Counted from the stretch's first letter, positions 11,344 to 22,498 are shown. The stretch: DNA of 64,000 bases from Lunularia cruciata (GCA_948567375.1 OX419757.1:26344732-26408731); one strand, 5' to 3'. Notes: generated by a model not told the origin, from the letters alone. Made by a program: numbers and translations.

Positions 11344-11547
11344 ATGGATATGAATGTTCCAAATCCTCTCCCTTTCAATACTCAAGTAGAAATCCATTAT
11401 GTAGTGAGACCGAAAGTGATGTTTAGAGATTTTGTGGTTAGGAATTTTGGTGAGGAGTATTATCAATGAGTGATAGCGTTGGAGGTCCCAATGGTAGTTC
11501 CGATAGTTCGTGCACCTTCCAGAGTGATCATATTGACTCTGTATTGA
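11344..11547 (+). pseudogene. Leader ORF 2 of element A (about 67 codons, paralogue of ORF 1)
   Basis: Starts at the ATG 5 bp after the ORF 1 stop. It reads MDMNVPNPLPFNTQVEIHY, then an RNFGEEYYQ segment, a TGA at 11467, then VPMVVPIV and a stop at 11545. Element B reads through the 11467 position with Gln, so that stop is specific to A. The final stop is shared by A and B. The spacing PF-(23)-FG-(12)-P-(3)-P matches ORF 1 exactly, suggesting an ancient internal duplication. It lies in the same frame as gag. Confidence 0.5.
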
Positions 11548-11580
11548 AGTAGACATTACCAGTTGAGTGTTGCAAGAACC

Positions 11581-12669
11581 ATGGATCCGCAATTGCAAGA
11601 GTTGGTGCAAGGAATGCAAGGCATGTTGAATGAATTTTGAGAGATTAAGATGACCATGGAGACATTACAAAGTCAAGTGAAGATCCTCAGGAATGATCAA
11701 GCCATGCAAGAAGAAGAGCAGTCTCAAAACCTAGTACCTGCGACTAAAGTACTTGGAGAGGCACCCGTGCCTACAAACCCTATCAATGATGAAGCCACAT
11801 TGCTACCCCGGATGAAGAAGACCTGCAACATCAAGCCTTACAAGGGGCAACGTACAATGGGAGTAGTGGAAAATTAGATCTCAAGAATGAATCTATATTT
11901 CCGGTTGTTCTCAACAGAGATCACAGAGCATGCTACAAGCATGTTTGCATGTGTGTACTTGACCGATAAAGCCCTCACATGGTATGATGCTTGGGAACAA
12001 TCCATGTTGGAAGAGAGAAGGGATGTCACATGGACAGCAATGCAAGAAGGACTGCTGAAGAATTTCCAATTGGTGGATTCTGTGCAAATGGCTCGAACCC
12101 GACTATGGGGATTGAGACAGAAGAATAGGGTACAAGAGTATGTGGAGGCATTTTTGGATCTACAAGTTGCAATTACCGACATGAGTCTAGCAGAGGCTCT
12201 CAACAATTTCAAACGAGGGTTGAAAGAGCGGATTCGCCAAGAAGTCATGGTGCAAAATCCTTGCACGGTATTTGAAGCCATTGCTTGTGCGTAGAGAATA
12301 GCAAGAGCATTAGGTGGAGGTGAAGGAGTAGCTCCACCTCAACATTATCGAGCAGAAATGCCACACATGGGTGGACCAATACCGATGGAATTGGGCAACC
12401 TTTGATTCCGAGATCGAGGAGCACGACCGCTTCAAGGGGAGCGGGGACGGGTAGAAGAACAAAGAGATGGAGTCCCATGAGGAGAAGGGACTTGAGGAGA
12501 AAAACGCCGTTGTTACAATTGTGGCCATATTGGGCACATATCTACCAACTGTCGCACTCGTTTCCTTAGAGGCCCTCGGCCTTTGTTCAGGCAATCTTTG
12601 AACAACATGGAGAGACACATTGAAGAGGAGGAAGTGGAAATCACTTCGGAAAACAAAGATCGCCAGTAA
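11581..12669 (+). pseudogene. Element A gag
   Basis: One frame runs 362 codons from the ATG at 11581 (MDPQLQELVQGMQGM). It contains a typical retrotransposon Gag core (KALTWYDAW, KNFQLVDSVQMARTRL, EYVEAFLDL, FKRGLKERIRQEV) and one CCHC zinc knuckle, CYNCGHIGHISTNC, at 12511-12552. Gag packages the element RNA into virus-like particles, and the knuckle binds RNA. Six in-frame stops are present (for example 11638, 11875, 12292). The frame ends at TAA 12667 and pol follows in other frames. Confidence 0.85.
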
Positions 12670-12773
12670 AGGTACCTCACGGACTTATTAGCTCAATAAG
12701 GAAGCAAAGAAGCAAGGGAAGGAAGAAGAATAATGCGCAAAGATCCCAAAAGGCAACATCACAATTGATTGTC

Positions 12774-15700
12774 GTGAATGGAATGCTAGAAGGTAATCAA
12801 ATGAGAGTATTAATAGATCCGGGAGCAACAGAGAATTTCTTGTCTCGCTCTGTTGCAATATGATTGGGAATGGATCTAGAGAGAGACGGAAGTGAAGAAG
12901 TAGAGTTACCAAATGGGCAAACTGAGAGGATTGAATCATTACCTAGATGGGTAATCCTCTTTGTAGGAGAATATCAAGAAGCAATTGAGTGGCAAGTGAT
13001 ACAGTTAGCTTATTATGATGCAATTTTAGGCATGCCATGGATGGAGCAATACAAACCTATGGTAGATTGCAGGAAGAAAGTAGTGAGAACCCACCAATGG
13101 TCAATCATTGGGGTTAAAGAAAAATCACATAGGAAAAAACTGCCTCTATATGTCATAGGGACGGCAACTGTCTGTAAGACCGATAGATGTTTTATGGGTC
13201 TAATAAGAGAAGTCCAGAGTGCACAACTCGATGGAAAAATTCTTGAGAAATTGAAGGATGTGGTGGATGAGTTTCAAGATGTCTTTCTCGATGATCTACC
13301 CTCAGGAGTACCACCAAAGTGGCAAGTAGATCACAAAATTGAGACACTTCCGGGAAAGATGCCTCCTTGTAAGGCCCCATATCGCCTATCACCTCATGAG
13401 TTGGAAGAGTGTAAGACTCAAATTGAGGAGATGCTGCAGAAAGGGTTCATCCAACCTAGCATATCACCATATGGGGCCCCTGTCTTGTTTGTGAAGAAGA
13501 AGGATGGTACAATACGTATGTGCATTGACTATCGGGGTCTCAATCAGCAAACAATGAAGAACAAATACCCCTTACCTTGCATGGATGACCTATTTGATCA
13601 ACTCCATGGAGCAAGATACTTCACCAAACTAGACTTGCGGAGCGGTTACAATCAAATCCAAATTGCAGAGGAGGATGTGCATAAAATTGCCTTTTGAACC
13701 AGGTATGGCCACTTTGAGTATCTTGTGATGCCTTTTGGCCTCACCAAATGCACCTGCCACTTTCATGAGTCTAATGAATGACATATTTTGTCCATACTTG
13801 GATAAGTCTGTTATTGTCTTATTGGATGATATCTTAGTATATAGTAGCATGATGACAGAACACAAGCAACATCTACGAGAGGTCCTCTACACTCTAAGAC
13901 AGAATCAGTTGTACGCCAAAATCTCAAAGTGTGTGTTTGGCAAGTCTGAAGTAGACTACTTGGGGCATAGAGTAAGTGCAGAGGGCATTCAAGTATTGAC
14001 AAATAAAATAGAGGTCATTCAAAAATGGAGTGCCTCAAAAGATCAAACTCAACTTAAGAGCTTCTTGGGGTTGACGGGATTCTATCATAGATTTGTCAAG
14101 GACTTCTCCAAGGTTGCACAGCCGTTAACGGCACTACTTGGCAAGGGGAAGAAGTGGACATGGAGAACTGCACAAGAGTTGGCCTTTCAAGAATTGAAGG
14201 CCGCCTTGCTACATGCACCAATCTTGAAGTGGTATGACCCAAAACGTCCAATCAAGTTGGCTACAAATGCATCAGGCGCAGCAATAGGAGCAGTCCTACA
14301 ACAAGAGTGGCATGACGGATGGCATCCAATTTCATATTTCTCTTGAAAGTTGTTAACGGCAGAGCGCAACTACCACACCACATAACGAGAAGAGTTGGTC
14401 ATTGTTCTAGCAACCAAGCATTGGAAGCACTACCTAGGCGAGAAGGCATTTGTAGTAGAGACAGATCACAAACCTCTACTCTACCTCGAGATGCAGAAAG
14501 ATCTATCTCGTCACCAAATTTGGTGGGCAGAGTAGCAAGAATGCTTCAACATGACAATCACCTACGTAGAAGGTAAGAAGCAACTTGCAGATGCATTCAC
14601 CCGCATGCCAATGGCCAACAACTTGGTGGCAGATGTTAAGATTAACCCTGAATTCTGGCAAGAGATTCTGGCTACTACAAAAACTGATCCACAGATTGTA
14701 GAAGCACAATCATCCAAAGGTGTCACCAGCACCCAAGGACTCACCTTTTGGGATGGCAGATTATGGATCCCAAATGTCCCAAAATTATGCACCACCATTC
14801 TAGCGGAATGTCATGATTCGGCCATTGCAGCTCATGTCGGAGTGGACAAGACCTTGGATGCAGTCAAGCGCCATTACTATTGGCCCAAGATGAGCAACGA
14901 CGTGATGGACTATATGCGTAGCTGCCTACTTTGTCAACAGAACAAAGCTTCTAATCAAGCTCCTATAGGGCTCTTTCAACCTCTCCACACTCCTACCCAA
15001 CGTTGGGAACAAGTGAGTATGGATCTCGTCTGTGAATTACCCACGACCACCTCAGGGTTTGACTCCATTGTGGTCTTTGTGGACCGGCTCAGCAAAATGA
15101 TTCATGTACGCCCTACCACCATGGAGGTGACCGCTCCACAACTAGCTCAATTATACTTAGATGTAGTCTTTGCTCACCATGGCTTGTCTAGAGTACTCAT
15201 CACCGATAGAGGCACCCAATTCACCAGTTTGTTTTGGCAAACACTCTTTGGTTTCTTCAAAACCAAATTGGCCATGTCCACAGCTTACCACCCATAAAGA
15301 GATGGCCAAACAGAGCAGGCTAATCGCACGATTGAAGACATGTTATGCGGCTTCACCTTAGAAGAGCAAGAGAGGTGGGACACCCTACTCTCGTTGGTGG
15401 AATTCGCTTACAACAATTCAGTGAATGCATCCACCCAGGTCACTCTGTTCTTCCTCATGTATGGTGAGCATCCCTTCACACCTTCTAGCTTGATGAAGAT
15501 CCGTCCAGTGGCTACCAAGGTCGATGCAGTCAACACATTTGTTTTTAGAATCCAATAAGGAGTGGAGAGCGCCAAGCACAGATTACAGATTGCGCAAAAT
15601 TGACACAAGCAGTATGCTGATGCACACCATCGGCACATGGAGTTTAATGTTGGGGATCAAGTGTGGCTATCGACAACCAACCTCACATTAGTTGAACCTC

Positions 15701-16095
15701 GTAAGCTCAAACCTCATTTTATTGGGCCTTTCTCGATTCTTCGTCGCATCGGCGCTACGTCCTATCACCTTGAGCTACCACCACACATGAAGATCCATCC
15801 AGTGTTTCATGTCTCCCTACTACACAGATATGCTCCCCAATCAGGCCAGTGTCATTCTCCACCAGACATTCAACCTTGTCCGACACTCATTGATGGCATA
15901 GAGGAATATGAAGTGGAGCGGATTCTCCAAAAATGCATGCGTGGTACTTGCCACCCGCGGGTGGACTATCTAGTACAATGGAAAGGTTACCCTCTCTATG
16001 AAGCAACCTCGGAACCCGCTGCCAATTTGGCACATGCATCGGTGTTGGTGCAAGCATTTGAGCAACAATTGCACAACAAAGACGTTGCATCTTAA
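12774..16095 (+). pseudogene. Element A pol: protease, RT, RNase H, integrase, chromodomain
   Basis: Protease: LIDPGATENFLS at about 12807-12845, where the usual DSGA/DTGA is [19 protein letters not shown], then [20 protein letters not shown], then LDDILVYS with catalytic Asp codons at 13825-13830. An extra A near 13748 shifts the frame inside MPFGLTNAP. RNase H: about 14080-14600, with stops. Integrase: HHCC zinc domain at about 14810-14945 (AHVGVDKTL, CLLCQQNK), then catalytic Asp at 15022, Asp at 15205 and Glu at 15313; the last two are 36 codons apart, the DD35E spacing. Stops are at 15295, 15556 and 15601. Chromodomain: EEYEVERILQ..., then YLVQWKGYPLYEAT, at about 15900-16020, with Ser in place of the last aromatic cage Trp. 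Confidence 0.9.
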
Positions 16096-16108
16096 AAGGA
16101 GGGAGGTC

Positions 16109-16797
16109 TGTAACACCCATTTGTGCATGTGTGTGGTATTGTGATATTTAGCTTGGTATTACAAGTACTTAAGAGATATTATTTATATAGAGATAAAGGA
16201 TGGTTCTATATTAGTGATGGTTAGCTAAAGTTAGTCATAGCTAAGATAGATGGGACCTTACTTTAGAGGAAGTAGAAAAGATGAGCACCACTATTTTGGA
16301 TTTTAGTGTGTTGACTTGGTATTATTCCTAGGTGTTTGGCTTTGAGGAAAGAGTTGAGAACTCTTGGGCCCGCAAGCCTTTTTGTTTTGGATTCTTCTTT
16401 AGTCCAAGGATAGCCCATGTGAAGGAATCCTTGACTTAGTGGTTGGGTCAAGATAAGACCACATGCTTAGGGGAATATGCCCATGTGAATGGATATTCCT
16501 TTCTACTTTTTAACTTTAATTGACTTGTCTAGTAACTTGAGTTACTATGGTAATTAGTAACTTTGGTACGTAACTATTTCACAAGTATATAAACAAGGGG
16601 TGAGGAGGTACTCATCATCCTTTCATTTGCAACTATCTCTCTCTCATTGAGTTCTCTAGTGAGCAATGTCTTGAGTCTTGGAGTGTTAGCCTTGGAGGAG
16701 TATGATGGAGTTCGGGTTCTTTGCCTTCTTAGTCCATGGTGCGCTACCATAATAGCCATCAGAGGTTCATCCTGAGTGAGAGACATGCCGGCTCACA
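16109..16797 (+). mobile_element. Solo LTR of the D family inside element A
   Basis: 689 bp, TGTAACACCC...GGCTCACA, with a TATA box (TATATAAA, 16586-16593). It is flanked by GGTC on both sides (16105-16108 and 16798-16801), with no internal element sequence. It lies exactly between the polypurine tract of A and the first base of A's 3' LTR. It is very similar by eye to the solo LTR at 38675, so both are relatively recent. It formed by recombination between the two LTRs of a former full element. Confidence 0.93.
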
Positions 16798-16801
16798 GGT
16801 C

Positions 16802-17540
16802 TGTAATACCAAGAGCTAGCCATACGATCTAGATGTGAAATTTGGTTTGGTAACATCTAGAATGATGTTATACATGATGATCAAAATAGATAAGATAGAA
16901 GTATCAGTAAAAGAGTACTTCTACTAATAGGGCAGAAACCAAAATAGACTTGAGAACCTTAGAATCAATAGCTAGACATATGATTTAAAGGTGAGAATTG
17001 GTTTGGTAACATCTGGAAGGATGTTACACATGATGGACTAAACAGATCAGAAAGAGGCATCACCAAAAAGGGACTTCTACTAATAGAGTAGGAACCAAAC
17101 TATGCTTGAAATCTTTGAAGGCAATTTCGGAGGCCTAAACGGATGAATTAGGCCTCAAAAATGTATAGATCCCCCCACCAGCAGAGGAAAGGCTGGCCTT
17201 CCCTCCCCCCTACTTTGTCTTGTCAAGGGCTTTCCAACGGTACCTTACTCACGTGATTCTGAGATTCCTACAAGAAGATTCTCTAAAAGATTCCCTCTGG
17301 TCAAAGCTTGTTTGACCAACCAGATAGGACCTAGACCAGACATGTCACCCATCCAAGTAAGTAATCCAAGGGCGTAGCTTGCTGACATGTCACCTATCTG
17401 TGTCCCTAATCCTATGGTGGAGCTTCCTTGGAGGAGATCCTCTTTGTCTATATAATAAAGAGAAGGTGCTCCCTTGGAGCATCGATTGTTTGAGTGTGCA
17501 ATCTGTGTTTTCTCTCTTCTCTTGTCCTTGGAGTATTACA
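16802..17540 (+). repeat. 3' LTR of element A
   Basis: 739 bp, TGTAATACC...GTATTACA, with the same two-module U3 and TATATAATA box as the 5' LTR. By eye it differs from the 5' LTR at several percent of sites, including small indels near the TCCCCCCACC run at 17170. It is followed by the target duplication CTCCA. Confidence 0.92.
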
Positions 17541-18422
17541 CTCCACCTCTATCTTGTGCTCCTCCAAGGTGACTTCCTTTAAATCCTTGTAACTTAAAGT
17601 AGACACATGGATGAACTTGTGGAAAATCTCCTCAAATCTCACCTTCTCCTCCTTGGTAACATTTGGGCCATACTTGAGGGTAGATAACCTCTTCTCTATC
17701 TCCTCAAGTGTCAATGGTGATTTATTTGGGTCCTTCAAAACCTTTGGCTTAGGTGCAAAATCCACAGCACACAAGGAATACACATCTGAATCAGATTCAG
17801 ATTCATCCTCCTTCGTGGAAGTCTCCTCTTCCATGCTTGTGTCCACACCTGAGCTCCTTTAGAATCTGATTCCCAATAATCAGAAGATGGTGTATCTGAA
17901 TGTGAAGTGTTGGTGGTGTTAGTCATAGGAATTATGAGTCTATGGTTTGATGGCCCAATCCTCAAGTACCCTTTGTGCCATCAATCCATTGTGCGTGGTG
18001 CTCTCAACCATGGCCTCCCAAGAAGTAAGTCATAGCTTGAATCCTTCAAAACTTGGAAAGTCATGAGATTTTGAACTCCCATAACTGAAACTACCACCTT
18101 ATCCATCACCCCTACTAGTCAAACTTGTTGCTTGTTTGCCATGCTCACCAAAATTTTGAAGGTCTAGAGGGTATCATACCCAACTTCTTCATCAACCTTC
18201 ATGACATGGCATTCACTATTGATCCTCCATCAACCAATGCATCCTTGATATTGTGACCATTCACTCTCATATCAATCTTGGAGGTATATTCACAAGCCTC
18301 CTATGGTGCTGGCTTGGCATTCACTGCTGATCCTTCATCAACCAATGCATCTTTGATGTTGTGAACATTCATTCTCACATCAATCTTGGAGGCATATTCA
18401 CAAGCCTCCTATGGTGCTAGCT
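17541..18422 (-). pseudogene. Element D protease and pol N-terminal region
   Basis: Minus-strand reading gives a KIDMRVNGHNIKDALVDGGS segment. ALVDGGS is the aspartic protease active-site region in Tat/Athila-type elements. The segment occurs twice in tandem (18207-18314 and 18315-18422, a 108 bp unit equal to 36 codons). Downstream, 17846-17541 encodes acidic DESESDSDVYSLCAVDFAP and then LTLEEIEKRLSTLKYGPNV, FEEIFHKFIHVSTLSYKDL and EHKIEVE, the linker that precedes RT in this group. The frame is cut at 17541 by element A. Stops separate the protease copies from this linker. Confidence 0.7.
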
Positions 18423-19832
18423 TAGCATCCACCACCCCCATTGATATTAGATTTTTTGCCTTGCTCCTTGTAGAATTCAAACCACCTCTAAGCTCCTTTC
18501 TCAAGGTAGTGTTCAAAGCAATCAATTGGCCCATTGTGATGTTAGCCTTGTGAGTACCAACATCTTCCAACACATTGTAGTTCCATTGTTGCTTTGAAAT
18601 CAAGAATTCCTCCATCCTCAAATTCTTCCTTGGAGTCTTTGTTGTTGATGGTGTTGAGGTGTGAGTGCTCCTAGTAGACATAGGAGTATCCTTACTTGGA
18701 GTAAATCCTTGTGAAGAGTGAACATCCTTTGCAAAATGAGCTCTCTTCTTCTCTTGTGCCAAAAGCTCTAAATTAAGACCCTTGGAGTTTGAGCACTCTC
18801 CCTTCTCATACTTGCTCTCAACCACATCTATGGATGATATCCCCTTACCTTTGTTGGGATAAGGAGCCACTTGGGTTTCACTACCTCCTTCTTTCCCTTT
18901 ATTGGCTCCCTCATAACCGCTTCCTCCATGGTAAGTAGAATTTGGGCAATTCCTTTGGATATGGCCTCTTCCTCCACAACCAAAACAATTTCTATCATTA
19001 AAATTGTTGGCTGGTTGGCCTCCTCTATATGAATAGTTTCCATAACTCCTAGGCCCTCTCCCTACATTCTGATTCACCTCTCTCTTCTCCCATAGTTGCA
19101 CCATATTGATCTTGAGATTTGCAAGTTGTTCTGTGATGGTTTGAAGTGGATCTTTTGGTGGAGGTGCAAGAATTGAAGCAACTTCTACTTGTGGTGTAAC
19201 CCTTGTAACCAAACTATCAGAAATTCCACCATACTTGTAGCCTTGAGGAGGATGCACAACCTCCTTCACCACCAAATCACTCTCATCTCCTTCTAAACTT
19301 TCCTCCATACGAATTGCGATCTTGATAGCTTTAACCATGGAAGAAGGTTTTTCATATCTCACCTTGCTTCTAATTTCTGATCTCAATCCTCCCACAAAAT
19401 TCTTGGAGAGCATAGCTCGTATGCCAATCATAGTAGTCTCTACATAATCCCCACCCTTCCTCAACACTATGCAAAATCCGGACTCTAACTTTTCCATTCT
19501 TTCCACATAGACTCTCACTTTCTCTCCATCTCCTTGCTTGAGAAAGGTAACTTCACTCATCAATTTTTCATAACTCTCATCTGGAAGTAAGTTCTCAATG
19601 AGTGTTGAAGTCAAACTCTCCCAAGACTCTTCTTCCCTATCTCTCTTCTCTCTCTCTTTTGGTATTTAGACTCATACCATGTAAGTGCTGCATCCTCAAA
19701 GAATTTGGTAATAATGAGGCCCACTCATTCTCACTCCCTCTCATTGTTTCCTATGCAAGCTCTCTTGAAGTCTCTCACAAAGGCCTCTATATCTTCTCCA
19801 TCCTTGCCAAAGAAAATTGGAAGTTTCTCCAT
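18409..19832 (-). pseudogene. Element D gag
   Basis: The start MEKLPIFFGKDGEDIEAF is at 19832 on the minus strand and carries the FxGKDGED..AFVRDFK pattern seen at the N-terminus of plant gypsy Gag. Two frame changes (about 19730 and 19640) precede a 401-codon open stretch, 19614-18409. That stretch holds the Gag core (YEKLMSEVTFLKQGDGEKV, KNFVGGLRSEIRSKV) and a CCHC knuckle, CFGCGGRGHIQRNC, at 18946-18987, followed by a low-complexity Ser/Thr/Lys tail. Long Gag ORFs like this are common in Tat/Athila relatives. The long open frame suggests moderate age. Confidence 0.82.
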
Positions 19833-20696
19833 CTTAACCCCTCACTATCTTTCTTTTCTCTCAATTTTCCTTTTTCTTTTTTCTTTTCGCTCACTCTATA
19901 ACTAATAGAGTATGTACATGACTAACACCATTTGAGAGCAATCCACCTTAGTGAACACAAAAGGTTCAGGTTACTCTAAGATTTCTATAGCAACATCAAA
20001 TCCTAGAGTGTATATTAATTAATACTCTCATGGATAGTTTATCCATTAGTTGAAAGATTATCTCCATCACTAATCTTGAGAACTAGTTGATGAAGGTGGT
20101 AGTATTTCTATAGTTGTACTAAGACTCTCTCCAAGATTCTTCACCAAAGTCTCCAAAAGTGATTTTACTCCACTACACTCATGTGGAGTGGAGTAAAATC
20201 ACTCCTTGGTCGTAGATCTTCTCTCTCCCAATCTTGGTGAAGAAGGTCCAAAATGCAAACCCAAGTCAAGTAATCCTCTCCTTTCTCTCAATATCTTGCT
20301 CTCAAAGGTCAATGGACATAAACTTGCCTTATGTCCCTTTTCTCCACATAGAAAGTGCTTAGACTCACTCTTTCTTCCAAGTGGTATAGGTTTTTGGATC
20401 CTCTAAACACTCTCTTCAAATTCTATTCTAAATTCTCTTTTCCTCAAATCCACACCTACAATCACCTCAAACACTTGGAGAGCCTTGCATAGTCTCAATT
20501 TCCACTCTTGATGACCCTCCATGTTCCCAAGATGAATCTAAACACTCAAACATGCTTTTTTTTGCTCACAAACTCCTCATGCATGAGATCTCAACTCTAT
20601 AGAATTGACCCTTCCTCACAATGTCACTCAAATCTCTCAATTAGTATGTCACAATCCTCTAAAAATTTTCACACTTAATCACAACTCTAGGACGTC

Positions 20697-21122
20697 TATA
20701 AAAAACCAAGACCAAGGAGAAAAATAGGAGAATAGAAGCTCACATTGGGACACTAGAATTAAGGGAAACTCCAAATGCCTAGCATGAGCTTTGGCTTTGG
20801 TATTTATAGGTAGCATACAAGGCCCTTGAGAAGCTTCTCAAGAAGCTTCCTCGAGCTGCTTTCTTAGAGTGCAAGCCAAGTTAACCAAGAAGCTTCTCAA
20901 GCAACTTCCTTCTAGAAATTGTCTATTTGGCGTGCAGGCTAAGCTAGTTGGAAACTTTCTAGAAGCTTCCTTCTAGAAGCTACTTACTTGAGATGCAAGC
21001 TAAGCTAGTCGAGAAGCTTCCCAAGAAGCTTCCTAGATACTCCTAGAATATTTTAGGCTAATTTGTCTTATTTCTACTTTGTTAGCCCTTCTAACTTTGT
21101 CACTAAACTCCATATTGTTACA
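20697..21122 (-). mobile_element. Solo LTR of the E family (heat-shock-element LTR)
   Basis: About 426 bp, minus orientation. It matches the LTRs of element E in order: TGTAACAATATGGAG start, GAA/TTC arrays, TATAAATA promoter, end near 20697. Flanks are ACGTC (20692-20696) and ATGTC (21123-21127), a 5 bp duplication with one transition. It sits in the leader of element D between the 5' LTR and gag. The GAA/TTC arrays are still recognisable but partly decayed, so this copy is older than element E. Confidence 0.9.
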
Positions 21123-21787
21123 ATGTCCCTCGTTGCAAAATTTAAGATCTTTTCATTGAACCATTTGGCCTAAACACATTTCTATTCAACACACATATTT
21201 CAGATTTGGTCTAAAAACCACCCCTCACTTTAAAAACTCTTAACTGTATGTGCAAGAGTGATCTCTCTCTAATTTTTGTGCCAACATGTAGGATACAATG
21301 CACTGAATTTTCTTCGAAATTTTCTAAACAATCCACTAAAAATTGAAAAAATGGTAGACTATGTACAATTTTCCAGAGAGCATGCAATTGTGTGAGTAGT
21401 TTACACTATCAACTTTCAAAAATTCTAGCCCAATGCACATAGAAGCTCTCACAATAGTTTCAAGTGTGATAACTAAAAGATAACTAAAGTTATCATGTGT
21501 AGAAATTTCAAGTCCAGATCTCAAACTTGAGATTTTGCCCAAAATCACCTTAATCTCCAAAATCTGCAATCCACCTCACACAATCTCTTCAAATCCTCTC
21601 AAGTGTACAAGATGTTAAAAATCACCTCAAAGACATCATAATGAACAATAGGGTATAAACATGAGTCCAAGTTCTCTAACATAAGTTCAACCCTCTCTTC
21701 TCTAAAGTTCTCTCCAAGTGAGCTCCCATAGCCTCCTTCTGTCTAATATAGAATTGTATGCGGAATATTATTTTGCCTTCTAGAGAG

Positions 21788-21805
21788 GCCCTAGCAATGG
21801 AACCA
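21788..21805 (-). other. Primer binding site of element D
   Basis: On the element strand the LTR end is followed by TTTT and then TGGTTCCATTGCTAGGGC. This resembles the TGGCGCCGTTGCCGGGGA primer site typical of Tat/Athila elements, with most differences being C to T or G to A at former CpG sites. It differs from the initiator Met site used by A, B and E. Confidence 0.65.
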
Positions 21806-21809
21806 AAAA

Positions 21810-22498
21810 TGTGAGCCAGCTTGTCTCTCAATCAAGATGAAACTCTGATGGCTATAATGGTAGCGCAAAATGGACTAAGAAGGCAAAGAATCCCAACTCC
21901 ACCATACTCTTCCAAGCTAACACTCCAAGACTCAAGGCATTGCTCACTAGAGAACTCAATGAGAGAGATAGTTTCAAATGAAAGGATGATGAGTACCTCC
22001 TCACCCCTAGTTTATAGACTTATGAAATAGTTACACACCAAAGTTACTAATTAATAGAGTAACTCAAGTTACTAGGCTAAAAATCAAGTAAAGTCAAAAA
22101 GTATAAAGGAATATCCATCCACATGGGCATATTCCACTAAGCATATGATCTTATCTTGACCCAACCACTACGTCAAGGATTCCTTCATATGGGCTATCCT
22201 TGGACTATAGAAAAATCCAAAACAAAAAGGGTTGCAGGCCCAAGAGTTCTCAACTCTTTCCTCAAAGCAAAACACCTAGGAATAATACCAAGTCAACACA
22301 ATAGAATCCAAAATAATGGTGCTCATTTTTTCCACTTCCTCTAAAGTAAGGTCCCCTCTATCTTAGCTATGACTAACTTTAGCTAATCATGATTAATGTA
22401 GAACCATCCTTGATCTCTATATAAATAATATCTCTCAAGTACTAGTAATACCAAACTAAATATCACAATACTACATACATGCACAAATGGGTGTTACA
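21810..22498 (-). repeat. 5' LTR of element D
   Basis: 689 bp, TGTGAGCC...GTGTTACA on the plus strand. It aligns end to end with the LTR at 7321-8011 and is noticeably more diverged in its U5 half than the young solo LTRs, consistent with an old insertion. Confidence 0.9.

Larger units (their letters stand above)
10244..17540 (+). mobile_element. Element A: Ty3/gypsy chromovirus
   Basis: A full-length element: 5' LTR 10244-10977, primer site 10979-10990, two short leader ORFs, gag, pol with protease, RT, RNase H, integrase and chromodomain, polypurine tract at about 16091-16108, 3' LTR 16802-17540. It is flanked by the 5 bp duplication CTCCA (10239-10243 and 17541-17545). It interrupts the pol gene of element D. 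A D-family solo LTR (16109-16797) sits between its polypurine tract and its 3' LTR. Excluding that, the element is about 6.6 kb. The LTRs differ by several percent by eye, and pol carries a 1 bp insertion near 13748 and several stops, so it is no longer autonomous. Confidence 0.93.
7321..22498 (-). mobile_element. Element D: Tat/Athila-like Ty3/gypsy retrotransposon, nested and defective
   Basis: The element runs on the minus strand with its 5' LTR at 21810-22498 and its 3' LTR at 7321-8011. Order on its own strand is LTR, primer site, gag (19832-18409), protease region (~18420-18200), start of pol to 17541, then chromovirus A (10244-17540), then RT, RNase H and an internally deleted integrase down to 8060, a polypurine tract and LTR. 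A solo E LTR (20697-21122) lies in its leader. Without these two insertions it is about 7.4 kb. The flanks are GTTT (7317-7320) and ATTC (22499-22502), each one transition away from GTTC. Collapsing to GTTC also restores the reading frame of the interrupted transposase. Frameshifts, stops and loss of the integrase core make it non-autonomous. Confidence 0.85.
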
